A DNA stretch of 64,000 nt from Vibrio diabolicus (lineage in GTDB: Bacteria; Pseudomonadota; Gammaproteobacteria; Enterobacterales; Vibrionaceae). A program made the position numbers and the translations under genes. The stretch is from the NCBI GenBank assembly GCA_001048675.1, contig CCKK01000002.1, positions 496,001-560,000 of the forward strand, read 5' to 3'. Below the pieces are notes generated by a model. It searched no databases, had not been told where the DNA came from, and worked only from the letters and a program-made list of their open reading frames with translations. This document shows, piece after piece, positions 46,833 to 58,797 of this stretch. Numbering within the stretch: position 1 is the first letter of the stretch; every line of letters starts with the position of its first letter.

Positions 46833-47759
46833 TTAAAGTTGTTCGGCAAGCTGAGGTAGTACCTCAAATAAATCACCAACCAATCCATAGTCGGCAACTT
46901 CAAAGATAGGAGATTCTGGATCTTTGTTGATCGCGACAATCACTTTGGATTCCTTCATTCCTGCAAGGTGTTGGATGGCACCGGAGATCCCAACTGCAAT
47001 ATAAAGCTTAGGCGCAACGATTTTACCGGTTTGACCCACTTGTAAATCGTTGGCAACAAACCCTGCATCAACCGCCGCGCGAGAAGCGCCAATGGCAGCA
47101 CCTAGTTTATCGGCGACTTGTTCGATCAATGCGAAGTTTTTTTTGCTACCGACTCCGCGTCCACCTGACACAACCACCTCTGCCGCGCTTAATTCAGGAC
47201 GCTCTGACACGGTTTTATCGACAGAAACCAATTCAACCAATGGCTCTGAGATAGTGACCTGCTGATGCTCGATATCAGCTTGGTTGTGACAAGTAACCGG
47301 CTCAAACGCAGACGCGCGCACTGTGACGACGCGAACCTTGTCGCTGGTGGTCACTTTGGCAAATGCATTCCCTGCGTAAATAGGGCGGATAAAAGTGTTT
47401 TCATCGATAACTTGGACAATATCGGAAATTTGCCCAACGCCAAACTTCGCTGCTATTCGCGGTGCAAGATCTTTCCCTTTTGATGATGAGCTAGCCCAGA
47501 TTGCGTCAAAACCTTCAGCAATACTCACCACAATAGGTGCGATACTCTCGGCAAATTGATGCTTAAGTTGCTCATCATCGACACAAATTACGTTTGATAT
47601 ACCATCAACGCGACAAGCTTGCTGAGCGACTTCTTCACACTGGTGGCCCACTACGATCAAAACATTGTCTTGGCTGACTTGTTTTGCTGCATTAACTACT
47701 TTGAGTGTGTCCGCATGTAATTGGTTATTGTCATGTTCTGCTATGATTAAGTTCTTCAT
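46833..47759 (-). CDS. etfA: electron transfer flavoprotein alpha subunit
   Basis: EtfA binds FAD and, with EtfB, carries electrons from acyl-CoA dehydrogenases to ETF-quinone oxidoreductase. The 308-residue product has the N-terminal variable domain and the typical C-terminal FAD domain ([81 protein letters not shown], in pieces). It overlaps etfB by four bases. Standard length. Confidence 0.97.
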   Translation of the reverse strand: MKNLIIAEHDNNQLHADTLKVVNAAKQVSQDNVLIVVGHQCEEVAQQACRVDGISNVICVDDEQLKHQFAESIAPIVVSIAEGFDAIWASSSSKGKDLAPRIAAKFGVGQISDIVQVIDENTFIRPIYAGNAFAKVTTSDKVRVVTVRASAFEPVTCHNQADIEHQQVTISEPLVELVSVDKTVSERPELSAAEVVVSGGRGVGSKKNFALIEQVADKLGAAIGASRAAVDAGFVANDLQVGQTGKIVAPKLYIAVGISGAIQHLAGMKESKVIVAINKDPESPIFEVADYGLVGDLFEVLPQLAEQL

Positions 47760-48508
47760 GAAATCACCTTCGCTTCGTTACGCAGCTTATCGAGAAGCTC
47801 TGATACAGATTCAACCTTGATGCCACCTTTTCTCTGCGCTGGTGGTGTGACTTCTTGAATGGTTTGGCTAAATACCACTTCAACACCCAGACTGTCAGGT
47901 GTGATTGTATCTAACGGCTTGCGCTTAGCTTTCATAATATTAGGCAAAGAGGCAAAACGCGGTTCATTCAGGCGTAAGTCAGTACTGATCACAGCAGGTA
48001 AGTTCATCGCAACCGTCATCAAGCCGCCGTCCACTTCTCTCACGACCTGAACTTTTTGATCTTCTATCTTAACGTCGGAAGCGAAAGTTGCTTGAGGCCA
48101 GTCAAGTAGGGCTGCCAGCATCTGAGCCACTTGGTTGTTGTCAGTATCAATGGATTGTTTACCCGTAATCACAAGCTGTGCTTGTTCTTGCTCAACCAGA
48201 GCTTTGAGCAGCTTAGCGACGACTAATGGCTCTATTTTGTCTTCAGTATCGACATGAATAGCGCGATCGGCACCTAACGCAAGCGCAGTACGTAGTTGCT
48301 CCTGACATTGGCTACCGCCAGCACTGACAACGATGACTTCATCTGCAATACCTTGCTCTTTTAGTCGTACGGCTTCTTCAACGGCTATTTCGCAAAATGG
48401 ATTAATCGTCATCTTGACGTTATTGGTTTCAACATCGCTATGGTCCGCTTTCACGCGAACTTTAATGTAGGGATCAATGACCCTTTTGATTGGCACTAGT
48501 ATTTTCAC
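47756..48508 (-). CDS. etfB: electron transfer flavoprotein beta subunit
   Basis: The 250-residue product is Etf[15 protein letters not shown] at the start, the conserved [18 protein letters not shown], and the AMP/CoA-dehydrogenase recognition loop region [43 protein letters not shown], read in pieces. The start is GTG at 48508, with AAAGGA 8 bases ahead. It is divergent from the ETF-quinone oxidoreductase gene. The spacer contains a 20-base tandem duplication and a LiuR-like palindrome. Confidence 0.97.
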   Translation of the reverse strand: MKILVPIKRVIDPYIKVRVKADHSDVETNNVKMTINPFCEIAVEEAVRLKEQGIADEVIVVSAGGSQCQEQLRTALALGADRAIHVDTEDKIEPLVVAKLLKALVEQEQAQLVITGKQSIDTDNNQVAQMLAALLDWPQATFASDVKIEDQKVQVVREVDGGLMTVAMNLPAVISTDLRLNEPRFASLPNIMKAKRKPLDTITPDSLGVEVVFSQTIQEVTPPAQRKGGIKVESVSELLDKLRNEAKVIS

Positions 48509-48520
48509 GTTAGATTCCTT

Positions 48521-48560
48521 TTTACAGTGAAGACTATGTGTTTACAGTGAAGACGATGTG
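48521..48560. repeat. tandem 20-bp duplication in the etfB leader
   Basis: TTTACAGTGAAGACTATGTG and TTTACAGTGAAGACGATGTG are adjacent (19 of 20 bases identical). They lie just upstream of the etfB ribosome site, in the divergent spacer with the ETF-quinone oxidoreductase gene. Probably a recent slippage or duplication. Confidence 0.85.
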
Positions 48561-48590
48561 ATGACGTCTTTAAAATGATGTTAATTTACC

Positions 48591-48607
48591 TTTACGTTTG
48601 CGTCAAC
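48591..48607. promoter_or_regulatory. LiuR-like operator in etfB / ETF-QO divergent promoter
   Basis: TTTACGTTTGCGTCAAC reads GTTGACGCAAACGTAAA on the other strand and shares the pattern TTGACGNNNACGTAAA with the site at 50418. LiuR (MerR family) controls branched-chain amino-acid and acyl-CoA genes in gamma-proteobacteria with palindromes of this kind. The identity of the regulator is inference. Confidence 0.5.
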
Positions 48608-48664
48608 TTTAAATATATTGTTGCTTAACAAGTTGGCAACATGCAAAGAAAAAGGAATGCAATC

Positions 48665-50302
48665 ATGGAAAGAGACTGCATGGAATTTGATGTTCTGATT
48701 GTAGGCGCTGGTCCCGCAGGTTTGTCTGCGGCATGCCGAATCAAACAATTAGCAGCAGAAAAAGAACAAGACCTCTCTGTTTGCGTGGTAGAAAAAGGCT
48801 CTGAAGTTGGAGCGCATATTTTATCGGGTGCGGTGTTTGAAACGCGAAGTTTGGATGAACTGTTTCCCGACTGGGAAGAGAAGGGCGCTCCACTCAATAC
48901 CAAAGTAAACGAAGATAAAACCTACTATCTAGGCAATGAAATTAATGGTCATGAGCTGCCTTCTTGGGCTGTGCCTAACACGTTACATAACGACAGTAAT
49001 TACATTATCAGCTTGGGCAATCTATGCCGATGGATGGCGTTGCAGGCCGAGAACTTAGGGGTGGAGATCTACCCAGGCTTTACCGCCAGCCAAGCCATCA
49101 TTGATGAAGACAACCGTGTTTTTGGCGTTATCACGGGCGATATGGGGTTAGATAAAAATGGCGAACAAAAAGCCAATTTCGAACCTGGTATTGAACTGCG
49201 AGCGAAGTTTACCCTGTTTGCTGAAGGCGCGCGGGGTCATATTGGTAAGCAATTGATTAACCGATTTAATCTTGCTGAAGAGAAAACGCCTCAACATTAC
49301 GCTATCGGCTTTAAAGAGCTGTGGGAAATACCACCAGAGCAGCATCAACAAGGGTTAGTGGTTCACGGCTTAGGCTGGCCGTTAGCGAACGAAGCTACAG
49401 GTGGCAGCTACCTCTACCATTTAGAGGGAAACCAAGTTGCCGTCGGGTTGATTGTTGACTTGAACTATAAGAATCCGCACTTGAGTCCATTCGATGAATT
49501 TCAGCGTTTTAAACATCACCCGATGATTGAGCAATACCTCAAAAATGGTAAACGAATTAGTTATGGCGCAAGAGCGATCACCAAGGGCGGTTTCCATTCG
49601 CTTCCAACGCAACAGTTTGCTGGTGGCTTGTTGATTGGCTGTGATGCAGGAACGCTTAACGGCGCTAAAATCAAAGGCACGCACACCGCAATGAAATCTG
49701 GCATGCTTGCCGCCGAAGCAGTATGTGAAGCCCTTGAGAGTCAGTCAGTTACTGCTGATTATCAAAAGCATTTCAAACAGTCTTGGCTGTATGAAGAGCT
49801 TTATCAAGCACGTAACTTCTCAAGTGGAATCCACCGCTTTGGATCGTGGCTGGGCGGTGGCTTAGCGCTGCTGGAACATAACGTGTTAAAAGGTAAAGCT
49901 AAGTGGCATATCCGCTGTGATAAGCCTGATCATCAGTCTCTGTTATTGGCGGAAAACAGCAATAAAATTGTCTATCCGAAGCCTGATGGCGTGTTAAGTT
50001 TCGATCGCCTCTCTTCTGTTTATCTATCCAATATCTTCCATGAGGAAGATCAACCATGCCACTTACGACTGGCGAACCAGCGGATTACTATTGAGCAGAA
50101 CCTTGAATTATATGCAGAGCCAGCACAGCGCTATTGTCCGGCTGGCGTGTATGAAATCGTACAGGGGGAGGAGCAGCCAGAGCTGCAAATAAATGCGGCG
50201 AACTGTATCCACTGTAAGACCTGCGACATCAAAGATCCAAGTCAAAATATTACCTGGACACCGCCGGAAGGTGGTGGTGGCCCTAACTATCCGAATATGT
50301 AG
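48665..50302 (+). CDS. electron transfer flavoprotein-ubiquinone oxidoreductase
   Basis: ETF-QO passes electrons from reduced ETF to ubiquinone at the inner membrane, using FAD and a [4Fe-4S] cluster. From the ATG at 48665, with AAAGGA about 9 bases ahead, it has 545 residues; an ATG eight codons upstream lacks a site. The N-terminal dinucleotide fold is VLIVGAGPAGLSAACR. EVGAHILSGAVFETR and the GGFHSLPTQQFAGGLLIGCDAGTLNGAKIKG region are family marks. The C-terminal cluster ligands are RYCPAGVYE and NCIHCKTCDIKDPSQNITW. It is divergent from etfBA, and the pair completes the electron route from acyl-CoA dehydrogenases. Confidence 0.97.
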   Translation: MERDCMEFDVLIVGAGPAGLSAACRIKQLAAEKEQDLSVCVVEKGSEVGAHILSGAVFETRSLDELFPDWEEKGAPLNTKVNEDKTYYLGNEINGHELPSWAVPNTLHNDSNYIISLGNLCRWMALQAENLGVEIYPGFTASQAIIDEDNRVFGVITGDMGLDKNGEQKANFEPGIELRAKFTLFAEGARGHIGKQLINRFNLAEEKTPQHYAIGFKELWEIPPEQHQQGLVVHGLGWPLANEATGGSYLYHLEGNQVAVGLIVDLNYKNPHLSPFDEFQRFKHHPMIEQYLKNGKRISYGARAITKGGFHSLPTQQFAGGLLIGCDAGTLNGAKIKGTHTAMKSGMLAAEAVCEALESQSVTADYQKHFKQSWLYEELYQARNFSSGIHRFGSWLGGGLALLEHNVLKGKAKWHIRCDKPDHQSLLLAENSNKIVYPKPDGVLSFDRLSSVYLSNIFHEEDQPCHLRLANQRITIEQNLELYAEPAQRYCPAGVYEIVQGEEQPELQINAANCIHCKTCDIKDPSQNITWTPPEGGGGPNYPNM

Positions 50303-50417
50303 TCGTCTGAGAATAATTTTTATTAACAATTTATTTACTTAAAGTTTGCGTTAGTTCAAATCTTTCTCGATGAACTCGATTGCAACTTAATCTTTCAAGC
50401 ACTATTCTGATTTTAAA

Positions 50418-50434
50418 TTGACGTTTACGTAAAC
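50418..50434. promoter_or_regulatory. LiuR-like operator upstream of the Liv-type transporter operon
   Basis: TTGACGTTTACGTAAAC is a near-perfect palindrome around ACGTTTACGT, 110 bases upstream of the ABC ATPase gene. It matches the site in the ETF promoter at 12 of the 13 non-central positions, supporting a shared regulator. Confidence 0.55.
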
Positions 50435-50543
50435 TGAATACAAAGTTGATGCATAGGTGTAAAAGCGGTTACCAGTATCAAAGTTAGGTTTGATCAAATA
50501 GTGCTCAATGGAACGCACTTAAATAACGAAAGGGAGATCAACT

Positions 50544-51344
50544 ATGGTATCGGAATCGCCTCTGTTGCAGGTAAACGATATTTCATTGGCTTTTGGTGGG
50601 GTGAAAGCTCTAACTGACGTGAGCTTCCATGTGAATGAAAAGGAAATCTTTTCAATCATTGGTCCAAACGGTGCAGGTAAAACCTCAATGCTCAATTGCA
50701 TCTCTGGTCGATACACACCAAACAAAGGCTCTGTAATCTTCGCTGGAGATGATGTAACCAAACGAACACCTAGCCAACGAGCTGAGTTAGGGTTGGGAAG
50801 GACCTTCCAGAACTTAGCACTCTTTTCTCATATGTCGGTACTCGACAACATTATGGTTGGTCGACATCACCTACTGAAAAACAACTTCGTCACAGGACCA
50901 CTTTACTGGTTCTCTAACGCGCAGAAAGAAGAAATGGCGCACCGTAAATACGTAGAAGACGTAATCGATTTTCTTGAAATTCAGCACATTCGCAAAGCCA
51001 CCGCTGGCACACTTTCTTACGGTTTACGTAAACGTGTAGAGCTTGCTCGTGCCATTGCCTTAAAACCTAAGTTACTGCTGCTTGATGAACCAATGGCAGG
51101 CATGAACTTGGAAGAAAAGGAAGACATGGCGCGTTACATCATGGATTTAAACGAAGAGTTAGACATCACCATCATCATGATCGAGCACGATATGGGCGTG
51201 GTGATGGATATCTCTAACCGCGTATTGGTGTTGGATTTTGGTAAACACATTGCGATGGGCGAGCCAGAAGAAGTGATGGCCAACCCACATGTGAAACAAG
51301 CGTACTTAGGCGAAGAGTTACCGACATTAGAGGAGAGTGCATAA
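50544..51344 (+). CDS. Liv-type ABC transporter ATP-binding protein (LivG-like)
   Basis: A 266-residue ATPase of the branched-chain/hydrophobic amino-acid transporter group: Walker A GPNGAGKTS (about 38-46), the LivG-type insertion with GLGRTFQNLALF, signature LSYGLRKRVELARAIA and Walker B LLLLDEPMAGM. The ribosome site is AAAGGGAG. Its stop overlaps the start of the acyl-CoA synthetase gene. It is the first gene of an operon that also codes for two permeases, a binding protein, a second ATPase and two CoA ligases, so the imported compound is probably a carboxylic acid that is at once made into a CoA thioester. Confidence 0.94.
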   Translation: MVSESPLLQVNDISLAFGGVKALTDVSFHVNEKEIFSIIGPNGAGKTSMLNCISGRYTPNKGSVIFAGDDVTKRTPSQRAELGLGRTFQNLALFSHMSVLDNIMVGRHHLLKNNFVTGPLYWFSNAQKEEMAHRKYVEDVIDFLEIQHIRKATAGTLSYGLRKRVELARAIALKPKLLLLDEPMAGMNLEEKEDMARYIMDLNEELDITIIMIEHDMGVVMDISNRVLVLDFGKHIAMGEPEEVMANPHVKQAYLGEELPTLEESA

Positions 51345-53297
51345 TGGCACAGCAACATAATGATTGGGCAGATATAACCCGCTTAGATACTTTTCCAAAA
51401 GTGTTGCAGCACAACGCCAAGCACTGGCCCGAGCAAGTCGCAATGCGTGAAAAGGAGTTTGGTATTTGGCGAGAGTTCACTTGGCAAGATTATGAAAACC
51501 GAGTCAAGTGGATGGCTCTGGCATTGCAAGATTTAGGTGTTGGTGAGCAAGACGTTGTTGGTTTGCTGGGTGATAACCGTCCGGAATGGGTATGGGGCGA
51601 ATTGGCCGCACACGCGATCAAAGGTTTCTCGCTGGGCATCTATCAAGATTCTATGCACGAAGAGGTGGCGTACCTCATCAATTATGCCAAAGCAAAAGTC
51701 GTGATTGCCGAAGATGAAGAGCAATGCGACAAGCTGCTTGAGCTTGGTGATGAAATTCCTAGCGTTGAATACATTATTTACTGCGATCCTCGTGGAATGC
51801 GTAAATACGATGATCCAAGATTGATTGATGTTGAGCAGGTCTATAAAAAAGGTACAACAGATCGACAAAGCGGATCCGGATAAATATCTCAATATGGTTG
51901 CGGCAACCAAAGGCAGCGATCTTTCGATTCTTTGTACCACGTCGGGTACGACTTCCAAACCAAAATTGGCTCAGCTACACAGCGGCACTTTCTTAGATCA
52001 CTGTGCGGCTTATCTGCGTGCCGACCCGCGCTCTCCAGGCGACAACTACGTTTCTGTTCTGCCTTTGCCTTGGATTATGGAGCAGGTGTATGTGGTTGGT
52101 CAGGCGTTGATTTCGCGTCAAATCGTCAACTTTGTGGAAGAACAAGAAACCATGATGTCTGACTTGCGCGAAATTGGTCCAAACTTCGTGCTGCTTGCGC
52201 CGCGAGTGTGGGAAAACATTGTGGCAGACGTGTCTGCACGAATGATGGATTCGACACCGTTTAAGCAAAAGATGTACAAACTGGGCATGAGCTTAGCCAA
52301 CAAAGCGTTAGAGCAGGGCAAACGTTCTAAACTCGCTGAATGGATTCTTTTGCGTGCTTTGCGAGATCGTTTAGGCTTTTCGAACCTAACATCTGCTGCA
52401 ACGGGCGGCGCGGCGATGGGACCGGATACTTTCCGTTACCTACAAGCTATTGGTGTGCCACTTAAGCAGCTTTATGGTCAGACCGAAATGTGTGGCGCGT
52501 ACACTGTGCACCAAGCGGATGATGTGGATTACGATTCCGTTGGTGTTGCGTTTGATAATGCAGATGTGAAAGTCATCAACCCGGACAGCAATGGCGTGGG
52601 TGAAATCATCGCGAAAAGTACAGGCATGTTTACTGGTTACTTAAACAACCAAGCAGCATATGATGAAGATGTTCAAGATGGTTGGATGCACACAGGCGAT
52701 GCGGGCTATTTTAAAGATTCCGGTCACTTGGTGGTGATTGATCGTCTGAAAGATATGTCGGAAACCAGCCACGGCGACCGCTACTCTCCGCAGTTCATTG
52801 AAAACAAACTTAAGTTCTCGCCGTTTATTGCAGAAGCCGTGGTGGTAGGTAAAGGTCGACCTTGGCTGTCTGCCATCATCTGTATTCGCTATGCGATCGT
52901 CGCGAAGTGGGCAGAGCAGCGAGGCTTAGCATTCACTAACTACACCAACTTATCTGCTCAACCAGAAGTGTATCAAGCCATTCGTGAAGAAGTGCTGAAA
53001 GTGAACGAATCACTGCCAGATGCACAGAAGATCAGCAAATTCATTCTACTTTACAAAGAGCTGGATGCTGACGATGGCGAGCTAACTCGTACGCGTAAAG
53101 TGCGTCGTGGTGTGGTTGCGGAGAAATACGGAGACATCATCGAAACCATCTACAGCGACGATCCAAAAGTTGATGTGGATACGGTGATCACTTATCAGGA
53201 TGGCACCAAAACACGCATTCAAACGTCGCTAGTGATTGAAACGCTTATTGAACATGAGCCAACACTGGTGGATAGCGAACAACGGAGGATCGCATAG
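51344..53297 (+). pseudogene. AMP-forming long-chain-type acyl-CoA synthetase, one frameshift
   Basis: An AMP-binding acyl-CoA ligase of the long-chain (FAA/FadD15-like) type, placed inside the transporter operon. The first 179 codons stop at 51883; the rest is in the next frame (visible from 51825). The joint is the A6 run at 51845-51850: with A5 it reads EQVYKKVQQIDKADPDKY and gives 650 residues. Family marks are LCTTSGTTSKPKLAQ (a variant of TSGTTGKPKG), YGQTEMCGAYTVHQ, GWMHTGDAGYF and LKDMSETSHGDRYSPQFIENKL. It overlaps livH by one base. Homopolymer error is likely; otherwise the ligase is inactive. Confidence 0.9.
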
Positions 53298-54191
53298 TGA
53301 ATACGGATTTATTACTGCAACTCGTCATTAATGGCGTGATCGTTGGCATGTTGTATGGCGTGGTCGCCATGTGCTTTGTACTGATATACAAATCGACCCA
53401 GGTGGTCAACTTCGCTCAGGGTGAGTTCTTGCTGATTGGCGCGTGGGTATGTTGGGCGGCGCTTGTTCATCTGCAACTGCCATTTTTTATTCGGCTTTTT
53501 ACTCACGCTCGCGTTCATGATGGTGTTCGGTATCGCCGTGCAAACCATTGTGCTCAGACCGTTAATTGGTGAACCGATTATCTCTGTGATCATGGTGACC
53601 ATCGGTCTGTCTATGTTCTTCCAAGCATTGATGAAATGGATATTTGGTGTCTCGGCTGTTTCTTATCCGCAAGTGTTCGAAACAAATGTGGTGAATATCG
53701 GTGGTTTGAACGTTGAGTTCGCTTACATTCTGAGTTTGATCTTCTCGATGCTCATCATGGGGGCGTTCTACTGGTTCTTCAAATTCAGCAAAATGGGTTT
53801 GGCGATGCGTGCGACCGCATTTAACCAGCAGGTCGCCCAGAGTCTTGGCATTTCCATCAAGAAAGTGTTCGCCATCAGTTGGGCTATTTCGGCAATGGTA
53901 TCTGCAACAGCAGGGATTGTTATCGGGATCGTTAACGGCGTATCTGACGCGCTATCCATTATTGGTATCAAAGTTTTCCCAGCCGTTATTTTAGGTGGCT
54001 TAGATTCTGTAGTCGGCGCAATTGTCGGTGGCATCACCATCGGGGTGCTAGAGAACTTAGCTGAGTTTTTTGATAGCCAATACCTGCAAGTGGGTAACCT
54101 GTACAACATCGCACCATTCTATGTGCTGTTAATCATTCTTGCCTTCAAGCCATACGGCCTGTTTGGTACCAAAGATATCGAGCGTATTTAA
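53297..54191 (+). pseudogene. Liv-type ABC permease (LivH-like), one frameshift
   Basis: An inner-membrane permease of the branched-chain amino-acid transporter class. The start is GTG at 53297, with GGAGG 8 bases ahead. The first frame gives helix 1-2 (GVIVGMLYGVVAMCFVLIYKSTQVVNFAQGEF in pieces) and stops at 53572; the rest, from FLFGFLLTLAFMMVFGI, is one frame over. The joint is the T6 run at 53483-53488; with T5 it reads HLQLPFLFGFLLTLAF and gives 297 residues, normal for LivH. The remainder shows GLAMRATAFNQQVAQSLGI, the EAA-like coupling loop, and FPAVILGGLDSVVGAIVGG. Probably a sequencing error. Confidence 0.9.
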
Positions 54192-54202
54192 GGAGAAATA
54201 AC

Positions 54203-56560
<2,358 letters not shown>

Positions 56561-56640
56561 TCGACGACTTATTAATAACAAAGCTGACTAAAAATAAGGA
56601 TGGGTGAGAGGACACTCTCACCCTAGCAAGGAGTAGCTTG

Positions 56641-57462
56641 ATGGCTGAATTAGCAACGAATATCGAACCAGCAGAAATACTGCTTTCAGTGAACAACATT
56701 GAAGTCGTCTACGACGAAGTAATACTAGTACTTCGCGGTGTGAGCTTAGAAGTTCCAAAAGGGCAGATTGTGACCTTGCTGGGTGCCAACGGAGCGGGTA
56801 AATCCACAACGTTAAAAGCCATTTCTGGTTTGTTGAAAACCGAAGATGGTGAAGTGACGCGCGGCGAAATCAACTTCATGGGCGAGCGCATAGACAACAA
56901 AAGCCCGGAAGAGATCGTCCGTTCGGGCATCTTCCAAGTGATGGAAGGGCGCCGAATTGTTGAAGACATGACGGTGATAGAAAATCTTCGCTTAGGCGCT
57001 TACACGCGCACGGACAACGAAGTCGAGCAAGACATCGAAATGGTGTTTGATTACTTCCCTCGTCTTAAAGAGCGCACCGGTCTAGCGGGTTATTTGTCAG
57101 GTGGTGAGCAGCAAATGCTAGCGATTGGTCGTGCACTGATGGCTCGTCCAAAAATGATCTTGTTGGACGAGCCTTCGATGGGGCTTTCGCCGCTGTTGGT
57201 GAAGGAGGTGTTCAGCATTATTAACAAGATCAATAAAGATCAAGGGATTACCATGCTTTTGGTTGAACAGAATGCCAACTTTGCCCTTCAAGCGGCCGAT
57301 TACGGTTACATCATGGAATCAGGCAAAATCGTTCTGGATGGCAGCAAGCACGAACTGCTAAACAATGAAGATGTGAAAGAATTCTACCTTGGCGGCGGCG
57401 ATGAAGATCGCAAGAGCTTTAAGAATCTGAAATCTTACAAACGTCGTAAGCGTTGGTTGTAA
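56641..57462 (+). CDS. Liv-type ABC transporter ATP-binding protein (LivF-like)
   Basis: The second ATPase, 273 residues from the ATG with AAGGAG 7 bases ahead (an in-frame TTG one codon earlier is disfavoured). Walker A is LLGANGAGKSTT, with the signature YLSGGEQQMLAIGRALM and ILLDEPSMGLSPLLVKEVF. The C-terminus is extended and basic (KSFKNLKSYKRRKRW), slightly unusual for LivF. It lies 9 bases before the PaaK-like ligase. Confidence 0.94.
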   Translation: MAELATNIEPAEILLSVNNIEVVYDEVILVLRGVSLEVPKGQIVTLLGANGAGKSTTLKAISGLLKTEDGEVTRGEINFMGERIDNKSPEEIVRSGIFQVMEGRRIVEDMTVIENLRLGAYTRTDNEVEQDIEMVFDYFPRLKERTGLAGYLSGGEQQMLAIGRALMARPKMILLDEPSMGLSPLLVKEVFSIINKINKDQGITMLLVEQNANFALQAADYGYIMESGKIVLDGSKHELLNNEDVKEFYLGGGDEDRKSFKNLKSYKRRKRWL

Positions 57463-57471
57463 GGAGCAAGG

Positions 57472-58674
57472 ATGAACGAACTATTTGATGCGAAAGAATC
57501 GTTGTCTCTACAGGCGCGAGAACAGTCGCTGTTTCAACGTCTGCCTACGTTGATTGAAAATGCAAAAGCCAACAGCGAACATTATGCGGCGCATTTTTCT
57601 GAGTTAGATCCTACATTGGCGAATAATCGTGAAGGGCTTACCCAGTTTCCAATTACGCGCAAATTCAATATGCCAAACCAACAGCAACTTAAACCGCCGT
57701 TTGGTGGTTTAAATAGTGTTGCGATTGGTCAGATGGCGCGTGTATTCCAATCACCGGGGCCGTTGTATGAGGCACAAACGGATGAGATGGATTTCTGGCG
57801 TATGGGGCGCGCGTTTCACGCGGCTGGATTTAGTGCGGGCGATTTAGTGCATAACACGCTCTCTTATCATTTCTCGCCTGGTGGATTTATTATGGATGGT
57901 GGCGCAAGAGCTTGTGGCTGCGCGGTATTTCCGGCGGGTGTCGGGAATACCGAAGCACAAATTGAAGCGATTAAACAGCTGCAGCCAACGGGTTATACGG
58001 GCACGCCTTCTTACTTGCTGACGTTGCTACAAAAGTACCAAGAACAATACGATGAGTCGCCGAGTTTTACCAAAGCGCTGGTCTCTGGTGAAGCGGTCAC
58101 CGCAGACATGCAACAGATGTTTGAGGACAAAGGCATTGTAGTCTCTCAAGCCTACGCAAGTGCAGAGCTTGGTTTGATTGCTTATCAAGTGTCTGGCGAG
58201 CAAGGCTTGGTGATTGCCGAAGATATCATCGTGGAAATCGTTAATCCTGATGGCATTCCTGTACAACCGGGAGAAGTCGGCGAAGTGGTCGTGACATCGC
58301 TCGATGAGAAGTTTCCGCTGATTCGCTACGCAACGGGAGATTTATCGGCATACCTAGAAACGGGCTCGGATTCGCCACGCATGAATGCGCGAATTAAAGG
58401 CTGGATGGGGCGTGCGGACTCAGCGGTGAAAGTGAAAGGCCTGTTTGTTTATCCGCATCAGATCCAAGAAGTCTGTCGTCGCCACGATATTAAAGGTTCT
58501 TTGAAAATTGAGCGTGATGGCTTCAACGATACCATTACTTTCTGCTGTCATGATGTTCATGTCTCGGCAGAGGACATTCAAGCGACACTCCAGTCTGTTA
58601 CCAAACTGAAAGGCAATATCCAGTTCGTGTCCAATCAGACCGAACAGCCGTTAATCAATGACTTGCGCAGTTAA
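57472..58674 (+). CDS. phenylacetate-CoA ligase-like AMP-forming enzyme
   Basis: A 400-residue ligase of the PaaK-like group. Marks: MARVFQSPGPLYEAQTDEMDFWRMGRAFHAAGFSAGD (in pieces), GYTGTPSYLLTLLQKY, VSQAYASAELGLIAYQ, IRYATGDLSAYL and the C-terminal VKVKGLFVYPHQIQEV. The usual Ser/Thr/Gly-rich P-loop is reduced to QSPGPLYE. It would activate an imported aromatic or short carboxylic acid to its CoA ester. It ends the transporter operon; a hairpin follows. Two different ligases in one import operon suggest two substrate classes or one being regulatory. Confidence 0.88.
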   Translation: MNELFDAKESLSLQAREQSLFQRLPTLIENAKANSEHYAAHFSELDPTLANNREGLTQFPITRKFNMPNQQQLKPPFGGLNSVAIGQMARVFQSPGPLYEAQTDEMDFWRMGRAFHAAGFSAGDLVHNTLSYHFSPGGFIMDGGARACGCAVFPAGVGNTEAQIEAIKQLQPTGYTGTPSYLLTLLQKYQEQYDESPSFTKALVSGEAVTADMQQMFEDKGIVVSQAYASAELGLIAYQVSGEQGLVIAEDIIVEIVNPDGIPVQPGEVGEVVVTSLDEKFPLIRYATGDLSAYLETGSDSPRMNARIKGWMGRADSAVKVKGLFVYPHQIQEVCRRHDIKGSLKIERDGFNDTITFCCHDVHVSAEDIQATLQSVTKLKGNIQFVSNQTEQPLINDLRS

Positions 58675-58735
58675 TCCGTCATTGTAAACCGCAGTTATAA
58701 AAAGCTAACAACGTAAAAATCAAAGGCTAGGAGAG

Positions 58736-58771
58736 GGGATACCACATTGTGCTGCGTATCCCTTTCTTTTT
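58736..58771 (+). terminator. terminator after the transporter/ligase operon
   Basis: GGGATAC and GTATCCC pair around a 13-base loop that has its own CACA/GTG core, followed by TTTCTTTTT. It lies 62 bases after the ligase stop and just before the methyltransferase gene. Confidence 0.65.
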
Positions 58772-58797
58772 GTGCCAGTACGATCAGGGAGCGATAA

